Positions 1 to 11,371 are shown, numbered from the stretch's first letter. The stretch is DNA of 64,000 nucleotides from Lytechinus pictus (GCF_037042905.1 NC_087252.1:17687701-17751700), one strand, 5' to 3'. Notes: generated by a model from the sequence alone, not told the origin. Translations and numbers: made by a program.

Positions 1-1107
1 CTTTCTTGATTTGTCAAAAGCATTTGACTTGATTGACCATAACATTCTTTTATATAAATTGCCATACTTTGGAATTCGTGGTGTGGCCCTTCAGTGGTTT
101 CATAGTTATTTATTGAATAGGAAACAATACACAACCTTTAATAATAATAACTCATCTTTTTCAAATGTGGAATGCGGAATTCCGCAGGGGTCCGTACTCG
201 GCCCCCTGCTTTTTCTGTTATATGTCAATGATATATGTAATGTTTCATCATTTTTCCATTTCATTTTGTTTGCTGATGATACCAACATTGTCTCTTCACA
301 CCAAGATTTTGATATACTCCAGCGTAAGACAAGTGAAGAACTCCGCAAACTTATCGACTGGTTTGATTCCAATAAGTTAGCAATCAATTATGATAAAACA
401 TGTATTTTGTATTTCTCCAAATCAAATATTAAGTCTCCTCACCACAAAGTCAAAGTAAAAATAAATAATTTATATTTGAACGTTTTAAAGTCAGTAAAAT
501 TCCTTGGAGTTTTACTGGATGATCAACTTTCTTTTCGAGACCATCGCATGAATTTACTTAATAAGATTTCCAAGAATGTTGGTATCATCAGTAAATTACG
601 TTCTATTTTACCCGAAAAAACAATTATTTATGTTGTACAACTCACTTGTACTTCCTTTTATCTATTATTGTAATATTACTTGGGGAAACATAGGAAAAAA
701 ATCAATTAGAACCCTTTCATAAATTGCAGAAAAAAGCCTTACGTATCTGTACTAAATCTTCCTATTATGCATAATCTGCCCCCCTCTTCTTTGAATTAAA
801 AACACTAAATATTTATCATATTTATGAATTTAAAGTTGCAGTTTTTATGTATTATATTAAACAGGAAATGGCACCTGTAAACATAATGAATTTTTTCAAT
901 TATAATAATGATTTTCACCAGTATAATACTCGTTCAGCTTCTTATTTTCATCTTCCACTTACCTCTAATAATCAAATTCATAATTCTTTTAAACATGCAG
1001 GACCTAGAATTTATAACAATTTAGATCCTATAATTCGTTCTTGTTCAACTGCCTCCTCATTTAAAATTTTACTTAAAAGACAATTAATTAGTGGTTATTC
1101 ATCTTGA
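1..1107 (+). pseudogene. LINE reverse transcriptase, frameshifted remnant
   Basis: An open frame runs from position 2 to the stop at 673. It begins [14 protein letters not shown], the standard LINE RT motif, so the listed start is not a real start and the ORF continues upstream of the window. Further motifs are [20 protein letters not shown] (about residues 57-76) and the catalytic FADDT (about residues 88-92). After 673 the frame is broken. The C-terminal part resumes at 847-1107 in another frame with the typical LINE tail (YNTRSAS, GPRIYNNL, SSFKILLKRQL). The frame breaks make it a dead copy. Confidence 0.85.
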
Positions 1108-1506
1108 TTCCCTTTCCCTTTTCTAAACATACATGTACCCTCCTCCCCCTCTCTCTTCTCTCTTTCTCTCTCTCTCTCTCCCTTGTTTGAGTGCAATGGG
1201 TCATGGATGTGTGTTGGGTGTGGGTGATTCTGTGTTTGATGTATGGATATATAATGATTACGTTATGATTATCAATGATTATTTGAATACCTGCAAAGGG
1301 GCAACTGCCTAACAAGATTTTAATATTTTTGGTTGCCTCTTACCATATGTTGATTTTTCTTTTACAAGAATGTATAAATTATATTTATTTGTTGTATATT
1401 TATTTTTTTGTATGTTTTGTCACATTTATGCATTTATATATTATGTTATTTTACATTGTATTTAAATATTTTTATATGGTTGATAAATGAAATGAAATGA
1501 AATGAA
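1..1506 (+). mobile_element. 3' part of a non-LTR retrotransposon (Jockey/CR1-like LINE), cut by the window edge
   Basis: The left edge lies inside the reverse transcriptase ORF. The coding remnant runs to about 1107, followed by a 3' UTR with a CT-rich tract (about 1140-1182). The element ends in a short tandem repeat of ATGAA at about 1482-1506, as many CR1/RTE-type LINEs do. Directly after it (from 1507) begins sequence homologous to the 3' flanks of the TRIM genes (compare 17465, 33527, 54670), so the LINE inserted into a TRIM-unit tail. The 5' end and target-site duplication lie outside the window. Confidence 0.85.
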
Positions 1507-1556
1507 TTGTTGTATTTGTTTTTCTTCATTCTGTAGAGTGCTTGATACGAAGTTAT

Positions 1557-1687
1557 TAATATTATTATTATTATCATTATTATTATTATTATGATTATTA
1601 TTATGAGTATTATTATTATTATTATTATCATTATTATTATTATCATTATTATTATTAGTATTATCATTATTATTATTATTATTATTA
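1557..1687. repeat. (ATT)n microsatellite with ATC interruptions
   Basis: About 130 bp of nearly pure ATT/ATC trinucleotides. It makes a spurious isoleucine-rich ORF on the minus strand. Shorter ATT runs occupy the equivalent position in units 1, 2 and 3 (about 17512, 33558 and 54717), so the repeat is ancestral and expanded here. Confidence 0.95.
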
Positions 1688-1741
1688 AAATATAAACCGA
1701 CAAAAAGCGATACTTGAAGAAACGCTACCCCATGAACTTAA

Positions 1742-2226
1742 AGGGTAAGTTCACCCTGACAAAAAGTTTATTGTAAAAATAGCAGAAAAAATAATAGCAA
1801 ATATTGCCGAAGGTTTGAGAAAAATTCATCAAATAATTAAAGAGTTATTAGAATTTCAATTATTTGATTTGTGACGTCATATGCGAGCAGCATTCCTACA
1901 TAGCGAATGGTAAAAAATCAATGAAATGTCATTTTCTCAGAAAATTGAAAATGGTTTTCACTGTACCTTTTGTATATCAATAGACAAATCATTTCACACC
2001 CGATCATGAATAGAAAACAAAATTAAGTCATCAGGAACCATACAAAATTTGAAATTCATTCATTTTATATTACATAACACATGGGGCAGCTGCTCGTTTA
2101 TGACGTCACAAATTCAAAACTTTGAACTCTAATAACTGTCTTACTCTTTATTGGATTTTCCTCGCACCTTCACCAATATTTTTTACTATTTTTACAACAA
2201 AGTTTTCTTCAGGGTGAACTACCCCT
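1742..2226. mobile_element. Foldback MITE with TTAA target site, family 1
   Basis: The ends form a long imperfect inverted repeat: AGGGTAAGTTCACCCTGACA at the left pairs with the complement of the right end (about 2190-2226). Inner arms also pair: TGACGTCATATGCGAGCAGC against GCAGCTGCTCGTTTATGACG. The left flank is TTAA (1738-1741) and the right flank a mutated TTTA. TRIM unit 1 has the empty site at about 17575-17590. No coding capacity. TTAA targets fit Kolobok- or piggyBac-type non-autonomous elements. Confidence 0.85.
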
Positions 2227-2996
2227 TTTAGTTGAGTGGAATCCGAACAATTTTTTATGAAAAATATTTTTGAGAGAGCAAACGTTGGGCAGGCATGGAA
2301 ATGGTAAAAAAATTGATTGTAAGGCTTGAGATGTATGATCATAAAAATAGTGTAGATAAGTACAGCGTGCATCGGAAAGGTATTGAGGCTTCACAAGGCA
2401 AAGAATAGGAGAAACAAACAAAGATATGAGGAACAAAGGACAAAGGGATGAAAGGAGTGAAAAGAAAAAGGGTTATAAGATTGTACCAATCTATTGTATA
2501 AAGTAATTTACAGGTGTATGTTCACATATTACATCATATCAAATTGAGCTTATCATTCTGTTTGATGTGTGTAAAATGTTATTACGTAGTTTTGCTGTTT
2601 AAGTGTAATATGCTTAAAGTTTAAGCTCTCTTTCATATTCAGCGGAATGACCAATTTCTTTAGCTGTAAATGTAAAAGTATTATGCTTGAGTTTGAGGTA
2701 ACTCGAGATGGCAATCGTGGTAGTGGTGGAGTTCATTATTTACTCGAAATATATTGCTTAAAATGTTGGGTAGTTATTAAACTGAAACTGATTCAACTTA
2801 TAAATGTAATCATTTTTGCAAGTGTTAAAAAAGAACAATCGTTCTAGTGTTGATGATTTACATGAATTACAATTCGCATGTCGTCTGTTTTCAAAATAAC
2901 AATTTTCTATATACACGATATGCCGTGCGGTTTCACAATGATAGAATTTATTTTGGTTCAGATCGGGGGAAAAAATGAAGGTAAGTGATGATTTAA

Positions 2997-3738
2997 AGGA
3001 AAAGCTCGCCCTGACAAAAAGTTTATTGTAAAAATAGCAGAAAAAATGACACAAAAATATTAACGAAGGTTTGAGGGAATCCCATCAAGGAGTAAAAAAC
3101 TTATCAAATTATTTGATTTATGACGTCATATGCGAGCAGCTTTCCTTTACATAGTATGGCAAAAACTGAAAGAAATGTCGTTTTCTCAGAAAATTAGATT
3201 GTTTTTTATTATACCTTCAGTATGTCAATACACAAAAAATTTCACACGTTCTCCTAAAAGAAAATTAAAAATAAGTCATCACGAACCATTAAAATATCAA
3301 ATTTTTGCATTTCATTTTACACAAAATAATAATAATAATACTCAGTTCTTGTATAGCGCATATCACAATTATAAATAATGTCTCTATGCGCTTCCAAAGG
3401 CCTTGGATATTATTACCCTAGCTGTAGCTTGGCAGTCGTAATTACTAAGATTACAGCGCGGAGGCATTTCAAGGAATAAATTCCTGCCAGGTACCCATTC
3501 ACTTCACCTTGGATGAGTGCAGCACAATGTGGATATATTTCTTGCCGAAGGAAATTACGCCATGGCTGGGATTCGAACCCACGACCCTCTGTTTCTGCTC
3601 GTTTATGACGTCACAAATCCAAATTATGATAATATTTTTTAATATTGAATGGATTTTCCTCAAACCTCCACCCCTATTTTTTGTTCTGCTATTTTTTTTA
3701 CAACAAACTTTTCTATACATGTAGGCTGAACTTCCCTT
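2997..3738. mobile_element. Foldback MITE, family 1, second copy, split by a SINE
   Basis: Same inverted ends as the copy at 1742, flanked on both sides by TTAA (2993-2996 and 3739-3742). A SINE sits inside at about 3324-3594. The insertion point in the TRIM 3' flank is the same as that of the copy at 34708-35195; units 1 and 3 have an empty site (about 19030 and 55670). Units 0 and 2 therefore inherited one insertion. Confidence 0.85.
3324..3594 (-). mobile_element. tRNA-derived SINE, head-truncated copy
   Basis: Read on the minus strand it has a pol III B box (GGGTTCGAATCCC, 3568-3580), a body matching the full copy at 19925-20192, and a tail of ATT repeats (3324-3341). The tRNA-like head stops before the A box, where the host foldback element resumes. 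The B box resembles a tRNA T-arm but there is no full tRNA fold. Confidence 0.85.
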
Positions 3739-3744
3739 TTAAGG

Positions 3745-4080
3745 GTTTCTAGATACAACCTTACATATACTTCATACATGAAGAGCTTAGTTGGAAACAA
3801 GGTAAGGTCCATTTTCCATAAAATTTGTGTTTTTGTTTGTCTCAATGTATTGACTTTTGGTAGCTTTATGAAATTTTACCAACGAAAAGTTGATTTTCCC
3901 ATTAAAAGTGAACAAAAATGGCAAAAGAAATCTCTTAATTTTGTTTTGCCTTTTTCCGTTCTTAAAATGTTAAGTCATGGTTTTATCACATCTACCATTA
4001 TATGGAGTGATTTTATGGAAATTTTACAACTAAAAAAATATAGGGCCTACATATTTTTATTTTTTATTTTTATTTTTTTA
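3745..4080 (+). repeat. Dispersed repeat shared with 38320-38500
   Basis: The block from about 3767 to 3940 (CATACATGAAGAGCTTAGTT onward) is closely similar to 38325-38496 in the same orientation. Open frames here are not supported by any motif. The family is unknown to me. Confidence 0.6.
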
Positions 4081-4084
4081 CAAA

Positions 4085-4480
4085 ACGAGAAATCCGTCTG
4101 ATAACTCACCCACCTCTTTCCAAAGAAATAATATCTTACCGACTCAGATTATCATTTCATTACAGACCTGCTTATTATGTACCAATGCCACAATCAGATG
4201 TTACCAAAGTCTCTTCAAGATTATTTTAAAATGGTGACTTTGTCCCATTCATATCAAAGTAGAAATTTTAGCAATCACCACCCTCCTTTGTCACGTACAG
4301 TTTTATTCAAACGATCTTTTTTTACCACTCTTTTGTAATTCATCACCTAATTCTGATAAATTATCAAAATCACTTAATCAATTTAAACGTGCATGTCTCA
4401 GGGACAAAACACCTCTTAACACGGCTATCCTTTCGTTGTAATTTCTTTTCACTCCCCCTCTCTCTCTCTCTTTCTTGGAC
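4085..4480 (+). pseudogene. LINE reverse transcriptase C-terminal remnant
   Basis: Broken frames give HSYQSRNFSNHHPPLSRTVL and then KSLNQFKRACL. This pattern (HSYxTR, basic FKR near the end) is the usual C-terminus of CR1/Jockey-like LINE ORF2. Stops interrupt it. A CT-rich run follows at about 4453, as in the LINE at 1-1506. Assignment rests on pattern only. Confidence 0.5.
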
Positions 4481-4796
4481 TAATTCGTAATTATTGCATG
4501 ATTATGATTAAATTGTTATCGTTCATGTGCTAACTTTATTAATATGATTTTTGGCATCAGTATGGGACCAAACTACACAAGCATTTGTGCTTCTTCACCC
4601 CCACCTCCACATGTAACAAAACCAAAATTCATCCTCTGTACATACCAGACAGGCTTATACTGTTATATCCGCCGCCAAAATATGCTCGTGTGATTTCAAA
4701 TTTGGGCCCCACCACCTACAAAATCGTAGATCAGCGCTTGGGTTAGGCTGTCATATAGGAATTAAGGAATCTTGGACCTGTAAATAGATAAGTAAC

Positions 4797-4972
4797 AGGG
4801 GCCGCGGAACGGTTTTCAAAGTGGGGGGGGGGCTGAGCCAAAAGTGGGGGGCTGACCATGCTAAAAATCACAATCATTTGGTCAATTTTACGTTTTTGTA
4901 CACGGTTTTGGAAAAAAGTGGGGGGGGGGGCTGAAGCCCCCCCCCCCCCCACCCGGTTCCGCGGCCCCTGAG
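4797..4972. mobile_element. Short foldback element with G/C-run interior
   Basis: The termini are inverted copies: AGGGGCCGCGGAAC at the left and GTTCCGCGGCCCCT at the right. Long G and C runs lie inside (about 4826-4837, 4919-4930 and 4937-4951). About 175 bp, non-coding. It looks like a non-autonomous DNA element. Confidence 0.65.
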
Positions 4973-4984
4973 TAATACAAGTGA

Positions 4985-5260
4985 GAGTGATAAGAGTTTT
5001 TGAGTGCTCCACTGTGAAATCTTGATAACGGCGAATTTCATTATTTGCTCGAAATATGTGGTTCAGTACATACGCTAGGTGATTCTGGTTTGTTAAACTG
5101 ATATTACAATGACTCAACTTAATTTTTTGATAAGACAATCTGTATCGTGTTAATCATTTCAAATAACGCCTTTCTATGTAGCAAATATGCAGCAGCGTTT
5201 CCTCATGCTAGAATATTGGTAATTTAGGTACAAAAGTAGTTAAGTGATTTAATAGTGGTT
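4985..5260 (+). repeat. Second copy of part of the TRIM 3' flank in unit 0
   Basis: The stretch from about 5020 to 5235 (ATTTGCTCGAAATATG; later CATGCTAGAATA) aligns with 18650-19000 of unit 1. The equivalent block already occurs at 2640-2960, so unit 0 carries it twice. Confidence 0.55.
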
Positions 5261-5782
5261 GGGTTAAATATTCATTTGAATATCTTTATTGCACCAACAT
5301 GACGAGTGTGTCTAGATATTTAATCTTAAATATATTATCAATATATTATATTTTCATGGGAATTTGTCATGGATTCGTTGATGATATCCATCAAATGAGG
5401 ATGATGTAGATATTAGCTGTGTTTTTGAATACCCCCCCCCCCACACACCGATATATTTAGTGAAAAATAATGTGTAAATATTAGCCCTGATTTCGAATTG
5501 ACTAAATGAAAAAGACGTTATATGTTATTGTGTAAACGCAAGAGAAAAAACTAATGAAAATATTTTTGATATACATGTATAAAATGAAAAGCAGTTGGCC
5601 AATTGTGGGACACTGAGGAAGCCCACAATATATATATTACTCCGTTCTGACATGATTATGATTATCAATGAAAACACAAGTTTCTATATTATTTTTCTTT
5701 GATAATAAATTGTCATTTTTCTCACAAGCATAATATCTGCAATTCATTTGTGTAGTCTATACCTGGAACAAACATAATATAA
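5261..5782. other. AT-rich non-coding sequence
   Basis: I see no gene or repeat boundary here apart from a short C run at about 5432-5442. Confidence 0.5.
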
Positions 5783-6655
5783 TGATTGATGTGGAAGATG
5801 GTGATGATGTTGATGATAGTAATGGTGTTGATTAAAATGATAGTGAATACGATGGGGATGTTGATAGTTATGATTGTGTTTAAGATGATAGTTTTGTTGA
5901 TGATGGTAATGGTGGTGATTGAGATGATCGTGAAGATGATGGTGATGATGATGATGGTGATGATTGCAGTGGTGATGATAATGAACACTGTGGTGGTGCT
6001 AATTTTAGTAATGGTTGTGGTAATATTACTTGCAGTCATCATGGCAGCTATAATTGTAATAAAGACGATTATGGTGCTGAGAAAGGTGCAGTGTAGGTGA
6101 CAACGAAGATCTGAATTTGGAAGATTTTTTTTGTGATCTTTATTATTCATTCAAATAAATATCATACATACATAATCAAGGAAATATAAAGCAAAATGAT
6201 AATTGCAGCAGTGCAATACACAAATTAAATAACAGTGTAACAAATATAGCAGGCAACCTGTATCAGAACAGAGACATAATCCGAAATCATGCAAAAATAA
6301 CAATAACATTTCAACAATGGAAGATGATAGTTGATCGCCATCACGTTGACCAAAGGTTACTGTGATGTGATGATGGTCATTGGTGCAATATTGCAAATCT
6401 AAATTATAACTCTAAAACTAAAACTATAAGCTTAAACAAAGAAATGGCGAGCTATTTTGGGTGGCGTATATACCTGGAGTAATTTTTTTAGTCCGGCAAG
6501 GAAGGTGATACTGAAGATGGTGAGAATATTGATGATGGTAATAATTAAGATTGTAGTAATATTGGCAGTAATGATGGTGGTGTAGATGATAGAGAATCAT
6601 TGGTGGTGATTGTGGATTGTGTTGAAGAACGGTATAATGGTGGAGAGAAGGGAGG
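5783..6655. repeat. GAT/GTGAT-rich simple-sequence region (unit 0)
   Basis: Two blocks of degenerate GATGGTGATG-type repeats (about 5783-6100 and 6505-6640). Their long reading frames on both strands (Met/Val or Thr/Ile only) are repeat artefacts. Between them, at 6448-6498, lies GCGAGCTATTTTGGGTGGCG and TATATACCTGG...CCGGCAAGG. It matches 20905-20955, next to the GAT block of unit 1, so the arrangement is part of the duplicated unit. Confidence 0.8.
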
Positions 6656-6907
6656 GGGGGGGGCTAGACTATAGTTTTTTGTTTTATCTATAGAGAGAGT
6701 GCCGAAGTGTGACGTCATCAATTTAAAAAAAACATTTTTATACCATATTTTGGTTGAGCATGTTGAAAACCTTCACAACCCAAATTTTGATGGAAATCGG
6801 TAAATGGAACGACACGATATGACATAATATATAACAAAACAAAATCTGCCGTAACAATGGAGACTTCTGAGGCACCCACGGCACACCTTCATCTTCGCCA
6901 TGCATCG
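6656..6907. other. Non-coding, unclassified
   Basis: Contains a G run and a TGACGTCATC motif. It looks like degenerate repeat sequence, but no partner copy was found in the window. Confidence 0.35.
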
Positions 6908-6911
6908 TTAA

Positions 6912-7494
6912 AGGGATGGTCCGGGCTGAAAATATTTATATTCTAATACATAGAGTAGAATTCACTGGGCAAAATGCCGAAAATTCAGAATCTGATAACA
7001 AATAATAACGTTATTGAAGTTTAAAGTTAAGCAGTATTTTGTGAAAACAGTCGTCATGAATATTCATTAGGCATGTTAGGTGGGCTGATGATGTCACATC
7101 TCCACTTTTCGTTTTCTCATGTTATTACATAGAATCATATTTTTTCATTATTTCATACTTGTGTAAATAATATGTCTCCCCTATAATGAAATAAGTTGCA
7201 GCAATAAATATCTAATGCACTATCAGTTGTCAATCCAATTTTTCTAGTTCATGGAGGAAAAAATTTGAATAAACCTAATTTCATATAATAAAATACAAAA
7301 GAACAAGTGGGGATGTGACATCATCAGCCCACCTAATAAATATTCATGACAACTGTTTTCACAAAATATTGCTAAACTTTAAAATTCAATAACTTTGTTA
7401 TTTGTTATCCGACTTTGATGAAATTTTCGGCGTTTTGCTCAGTGAATTCTACTCTATTTATTAAGCTAAAGTACTTTCAGCCTTAACCATCCCT
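6912..7494. mobile_element. Foldback MITE with TTAA target site, family 2
   Basis: Flanked by TTAA (6908-6911 and 7495-7498). Ends AGGGATGGT and ACCATCCCT are inverted. Long inner arms pair: GTGGGCTGATGATGTCACAT (about 7080) against GATGTGACATCATCAGCCCA (about 7312). About 583 bp, no coding capacity. Confidence 0.88.
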
Positions 7495-7499
7495 TTAAG

Positions 7500-7735
7500 G
7501 GCGGAAATCTCTCCCCAAATGTAGGGGGACCAAGAGCTGGAAAATTTGACAAGCAAAAAAAAAAGAAAAAAAAAGTAAGGTCATCTCGTCCAAAATACAT
7601 GTTTTATTTCGATTTCTTTCTTGCCATCATAAAAGACCAAAAATAGTAGGGGGCATTTGATATTGTGTCCCCCTTACTATTTTGGGTAGGGGGCGCGTCC
7701 CCATGGGATTTTCGCCCATGGTTAAGCGCGCCCCG
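7500..7735. repeat. Polar G-rich repeat, unclassified
   Basis: Contains GTAGGGGGACCAAGAGCTGG, an A-rich tract, and a second G-rich part ending GGGGGCGCGTCCCCATGGGA. The composition differs sharply from its surroundings. Probably a remnant of a transposable element. Confidence 0.4.
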
Positions 7736-7737
7736 AG

Positions 7738-8075
7738 TAAAATAAGACTTCACTACCTCTGCTGCGCTGCGAGTAAAACAATCAGAAAAAACTGCATGAG
7801 GAAATGAGTCAAAATTTAAATATTAGAAATTGAAGGGAACATTTCACAAGGAGTGGCTCACTCTCGACAGTTTGACGCTGACAAATTTCAAGATAAGATC
7901 CTTTAACGTTGGAAGATTAAATCCAGAGTCTTATGCAGATATTGACAACGCTCAGCTATGGCTATACTCAGGCCCAACCTGTCTTTTCTTCTGCAGCTTT
8001 GAGATCCCGAACGAAAACTAACGAGGAATTCGAAGGAGTCCTGAAATTGACTTGGGTCCATTTCGAACATCCACC
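7738..8075 (+). repeat. TRIM-unit 5' block A (unit 1)
   Basis: Aligns over about 330 bp with 23160-23545, upstream of gene 2. Shared stretches include CAGTTTGACGC, GATAAGATCC, GCAGATATTGAC and TTTGAGATCCCGAACGAAAA (TGTGAGATCCCGAACAAAAA at 23470). It carries no convincing ORF. Its place shows that the duplicated unit extends at least 5.4 kb upstream of the coding exon. Confidence 0.75.
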
Positions 8076-8934
8076 ATGCTATTTGATAAGTCACAAGAAG
8101 TTAACCAATATAACCTTCTTCCCAAATAATCATAATCCATATAGGCATAAATATGGTTAACGTTTCAAAGGATGCTTGTTTTCCTTACTCCCATTTTCAA
8201 GTTTGAAGTTCAAAGTTGCATTTGTTCACCAGATAATTGCATGATATACATGCAGTCTCATATTCTGCACATTTTCATTATTAAGATTATTACTATTCCC
8301 TTTGGTGTGATCGAGGATACCATATAAATTCAACATTCTCATTAATTATTCAACAAGTATCCATTACGATGATATCTTTTTTTTTTTGAACAAAACATTT
8401 TGGTATAATTTACCAACTTTCAAAATGTTTCATTCTGTAGAATCCAAATTCGTGAAAATCATTTTCTTTAAAGATGCCGAGCTTACCCAATTGTGATTAT
8501 ACCTTCATCATTTTTGTAAAATCAAATTGTAGGTTGTAGGATGCTTCGCATCCACAATTCGTAGTCTTTGCCACGTCAGGCTTATCGCTTGCGTTCAGCA
8601 TAACAGCAAAGACAATAACTACAGCCTCCGCCTAGTTTATAGGCTATAGAGACCCGGGCAGGTTCCGTTTTCCCAAAATATATCAGGCATATTTTGACCA
8701 TCGTCACTTTTGTCTAATTCCCTCATTTGTTCTTCCTTTTTTTCACATATGTATCACCCTTATCTTTCTGTATTTTTGTTTAACCTCAGTTTTTTCCTCT
8801 CTGCTCTTAAAGTCTTTAATGATTATATACCATGTTTTCCTCATTTTACTACTTTACTTCCTTGTCCATGTGTTCTTTCAATTTGGTATATTTGCTTGTT
8901 TAAGTAGGCTGCACATAAATCATTTGATTGTCAC
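8076..8934. other. Non-coding region between 5' blocks
   Basis: The part at 8090-8250 (TTAACCAATATAACCTTCTT onward) aligns with 59475-59635, ahead of the right-hand promoter-like block. A small hairpin lies at about 8538-8556 (GGATGCTTCGCATCC). No gene seen. Confidence 0.55.
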
Positions 8935-9180
8935 TATAAAAAAAATGGTAAAAGTCGACTGACTGAAATTCGCTACTGTCTGCTGACAAACATTTGCACA
9001 TCATGATCATACAGCTTATCTGCCACATGATTAGTTATGGTTATGACCTTTGTAGCAGTTTAAACATTATGCAAATAATGTGATAAGCGGTGGGATATAG
9101 ATTTTCCATTGGTTAAAGTCAAGTACATACTGCAGTCGTGGCTTGATAAAAAAAATAAAACAAGATTAAATAAAACAAAT
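8935..9180 (+). promoter_or_regulatory. Putative promoter of TRIM gene 1 (block B)
   Basis: Conserved with 60725-60925 and 62610-62820 although flanking sequence has diverged. Shared elements in order: octamer ATGCAAAT (9069-9076), GGGATATAGATTTT, an inverted CCAAT box ATTGG (9108-9112), and a TATA-like TTGATAAAA (about 9143-9151). The octamer to TATA spacing is similar in all three copies. No transcript evidence; the promoter call is inferred from motif conservation and from the splice-donor-like site downstream. Confidence 0.5.
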
Positions 9181-9416
9181 AAAAAAACATGATGAGTTAT
9201 AGAAATTATGTATCTTCTTCAAGATCCAGCACTATCAAACAATCATTGCTGTAACTGGTTAGTATCTGACGATTCATCTGGATTGCTTGGCTTAGTAAAA
9301 TATTTGTTTTAAGAAATCCACCATAGTTTGTTCCTGCGCCTAAATACGTAGTAGCTGAATGCTTGAACAGGTTGAATGCTGATTGGTGTATTACTCTGCT
9401 ACTTCTATGTTCAAAG
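9181..9416 (+). other. Putative non-coding first exon of TRIM gene 1
   Basis: It follows the TATA-like motif and ends at AAAG|GTAACA (exon end 9416). The matching copies end AAAG|GTAATT at 61130 and 63023. The sequence GAACAGGTTGA(A/G)TGCTGATT just before the donor is conserved. It would join the acceptor at 12727, making an intron of about 3.3 kb. Exon limits are inferred. Confidence 0.4.
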
Positions 9417-9601
9417 GTAACATTTTTCTTCTCTTATTTCACCAAAATCCAATACTTGTCATTTTACCGACAACTTTCACTATCGTCACTCTGCTGTGTT
9501 TGTAGATGTAATACCAACCCCCAAACAAACTTACCATATTCAGAATATCTTCATACAATTAATGTACATACCTTATAATGTTATTCTTGACTGCACTGAC
9601 A

Positions 9602-10519
9602 ACTGGTGGCGGATGTAGCTTTTATTAGGGGGGAGAAGCATAGACAAATTTTCAAAGAAAATCGAGAGCAAGTCATGTTTTTTTCTTCAGATTTCAATAT
9701 TGACGATGCCGCCGGAGTAACGCTTTAAAAAACGGCGCCTAGTGTCACTCTGCTACAAGGCGAGGCGAAAATGAAGGGGTCGAGAAATTGAAATTTTTAA
9801 CTGTTTTAAAATGAAGTTCAATTTTGGGGCGATATTTTATGACAATGCAATATTCACTCTTTTTCCTTTAAATTTCGTATTCCCCCTTACGTTTCATTTT
9901 TTTTTTACTTTTTAGGGGTGGTTTATGTGCCTGCATTCCATATTCTATTGGCCAGTTGGTCTGTGAGTATGCAGAGTTTAGTGATATTTTGATAATGTTT
10001 TAGTTAATTTCACTTGAAATTAAGCATTTCGTAAATAAATATTGCCCCTATGAATATAATAATTGGTGACAAAGGGAACTGTTCATGTATAATAGCAATT
10101 GATAGGCAAATTTTACGCCGAAAACAATACAAAATTTTCTCGAATATGATGCCACGAATTTAGGTGATCAATAAGGATATGAGGCTGCAAGCCATGCACT
10201 GAAATTAGAAAATCAATGAAGACATCTTCACGATCATATTGTAAATATGGTGTATTAAGTTGAAAAGAAACGTTATTTTAAACACGATTCCGTGTGTTAT
10301 CGTTTGGAGTTAGTTAATGTATTGCCATTTCCTTGAATGATACTAACACAGTTGTTCACGCATAGGAAAAACAACATTTTTTATAAATTTCATCATTATA
10401 TTCAGATTCAGACGTCGTGTCAAATTTCACTGTTTTACCCTTTAACCTTTCTTTTTTGGTTATAAACATTATGGGGGTTCTTGACCACCCTGGGCCCCTT
10501 TACTATCTGTCCGCCAGTG
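9602..10519. mobile_element. Putative DNA element with CTGGCGGA-type termini
   Basis: Starts CTGGTGGCGGATG and ends CCGCCAGTG, inverted to each other. A G run follows the left end and a GGGCCCC stretch precedes the right end, as in related elements at 11372 and 52560. About 0.9 kb without coding capacity. It lies in the presumed first intron of gene 1. Confidence 0.5.
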
Positions 10520-10849
10520 CGGGAAATAACAAGTTTTTAGTACTGATATATTCATGACGTGGGCCAGGGTGTCACTATGTAGATCGTATTAGGTAATGCA
10601 GAAGAACGCTATGTTCTAGATAATAAATTGATGTAGAACTTATTTGTGCAAATTTTTTTCTCTCTCTTGGATGGACTTGATTCGGGTAGTTGACAGCATC
10701 GGGTAGTGCCTGTGGTGGTTGGGGGTATAACCATGTTGAGCAGATGATCGTGAGCCCGAGAAAGAATAGTTATTGATTGGTTGATTTTATTTGCAAGGCC
10801 ACAAGAAGATGACGGATTTCATCAGTAAGCTTTAACATGATAACTTGGG
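10520..10849. other. Non-coding, presumed intron of gene 1
   Basis: No repeat partner or coding motif seen. Confidence 0.4.
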
Positions 10850-11285
10850 AAAGTTCGAAAGCCTGCCGGGTCCTGAAATGAACATCAATTTGGCTGTCTT
10901 AGGATCCTAAAGTTGACACTGAAATATAATCCTATAAAATAGTACATTTGTAACAACTTTCGAAACAAACATCTTTCTGCTTGAATGAGCACCACTTACT
11001 TTTGAAAAGTTCGTAAAAAATGATTTACGCTTTAATTATTATGATTTAACTTGGAAATAGTTATATGGATAAAACAAGACGTTAATGATGAAAACCTTAT
11101 GGCTTTAAGCCGATAAGACTGATTTGAAAATACATACAGAACACTTCCTTGAGCGCCGATGCGCCCCTCCCCACACACCGAGGCCATCGTCATGATATCT
11201 GCTTTACATTGAGAAGTGACTCACATGAACTGGTTTAGACTTGATTTTTATTCTGTAAATCATTGACAAGCTTATGAAATGTGTG
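10850..11285 (-). repeat. Dispersed repeat, inverted relative to 35700-36130
   Basis: The reverse complement aligns with 35700-36090. Shared stretches: CTTTTCAAAAGTAAGTGGTG followed by CTCA, then GACGATGG(C/T)CTCGGTGTG. Non-coding; the family is unknown to me. A related GTGCTCACT motif occurs in other elements (35330, 47625 and 56480). Confidence 0.6.
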
Positions 11286-11371
11286 GAGTACCAAGTATTT
11301 AATGAAATATGAAATGTAAACCAACTTTAAATGTAAATCAACTTAGTAGAAATTGCTGACCAGGAGATATG

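Larger units (their letters stand above)
1509..2996 (+). repeat. TRIM-unit 3' flank, copy in 'unit 0'
   Basis: This stretch matches, in the same order and strand, the flanks downstream of the three TRIM genes: 17465-18000, 33527-34700 and 54670-55640. Shared landmarks include TTGTTGTATTTGT, a block with GAGAGAGCAAACGTT (2271; compare 33675), and a block with GAGGTAACTCGAGATGGCAA (2695; compare 34405). It is closest to the unit 2 flank. Its gene would lie upstream of the window. It is interrupted by an ATT microsatellite and a foldback element. Confidence 0.85.

Noticed and set aside
5722-6150. Long Thr/Ile-rich or Met/Val-rich ORFs in GAT repeats
   Set aside because: Simple-sequence artefact, repeated at 20.3-20.9 kb and 57.3-58.2 kb with different frames.
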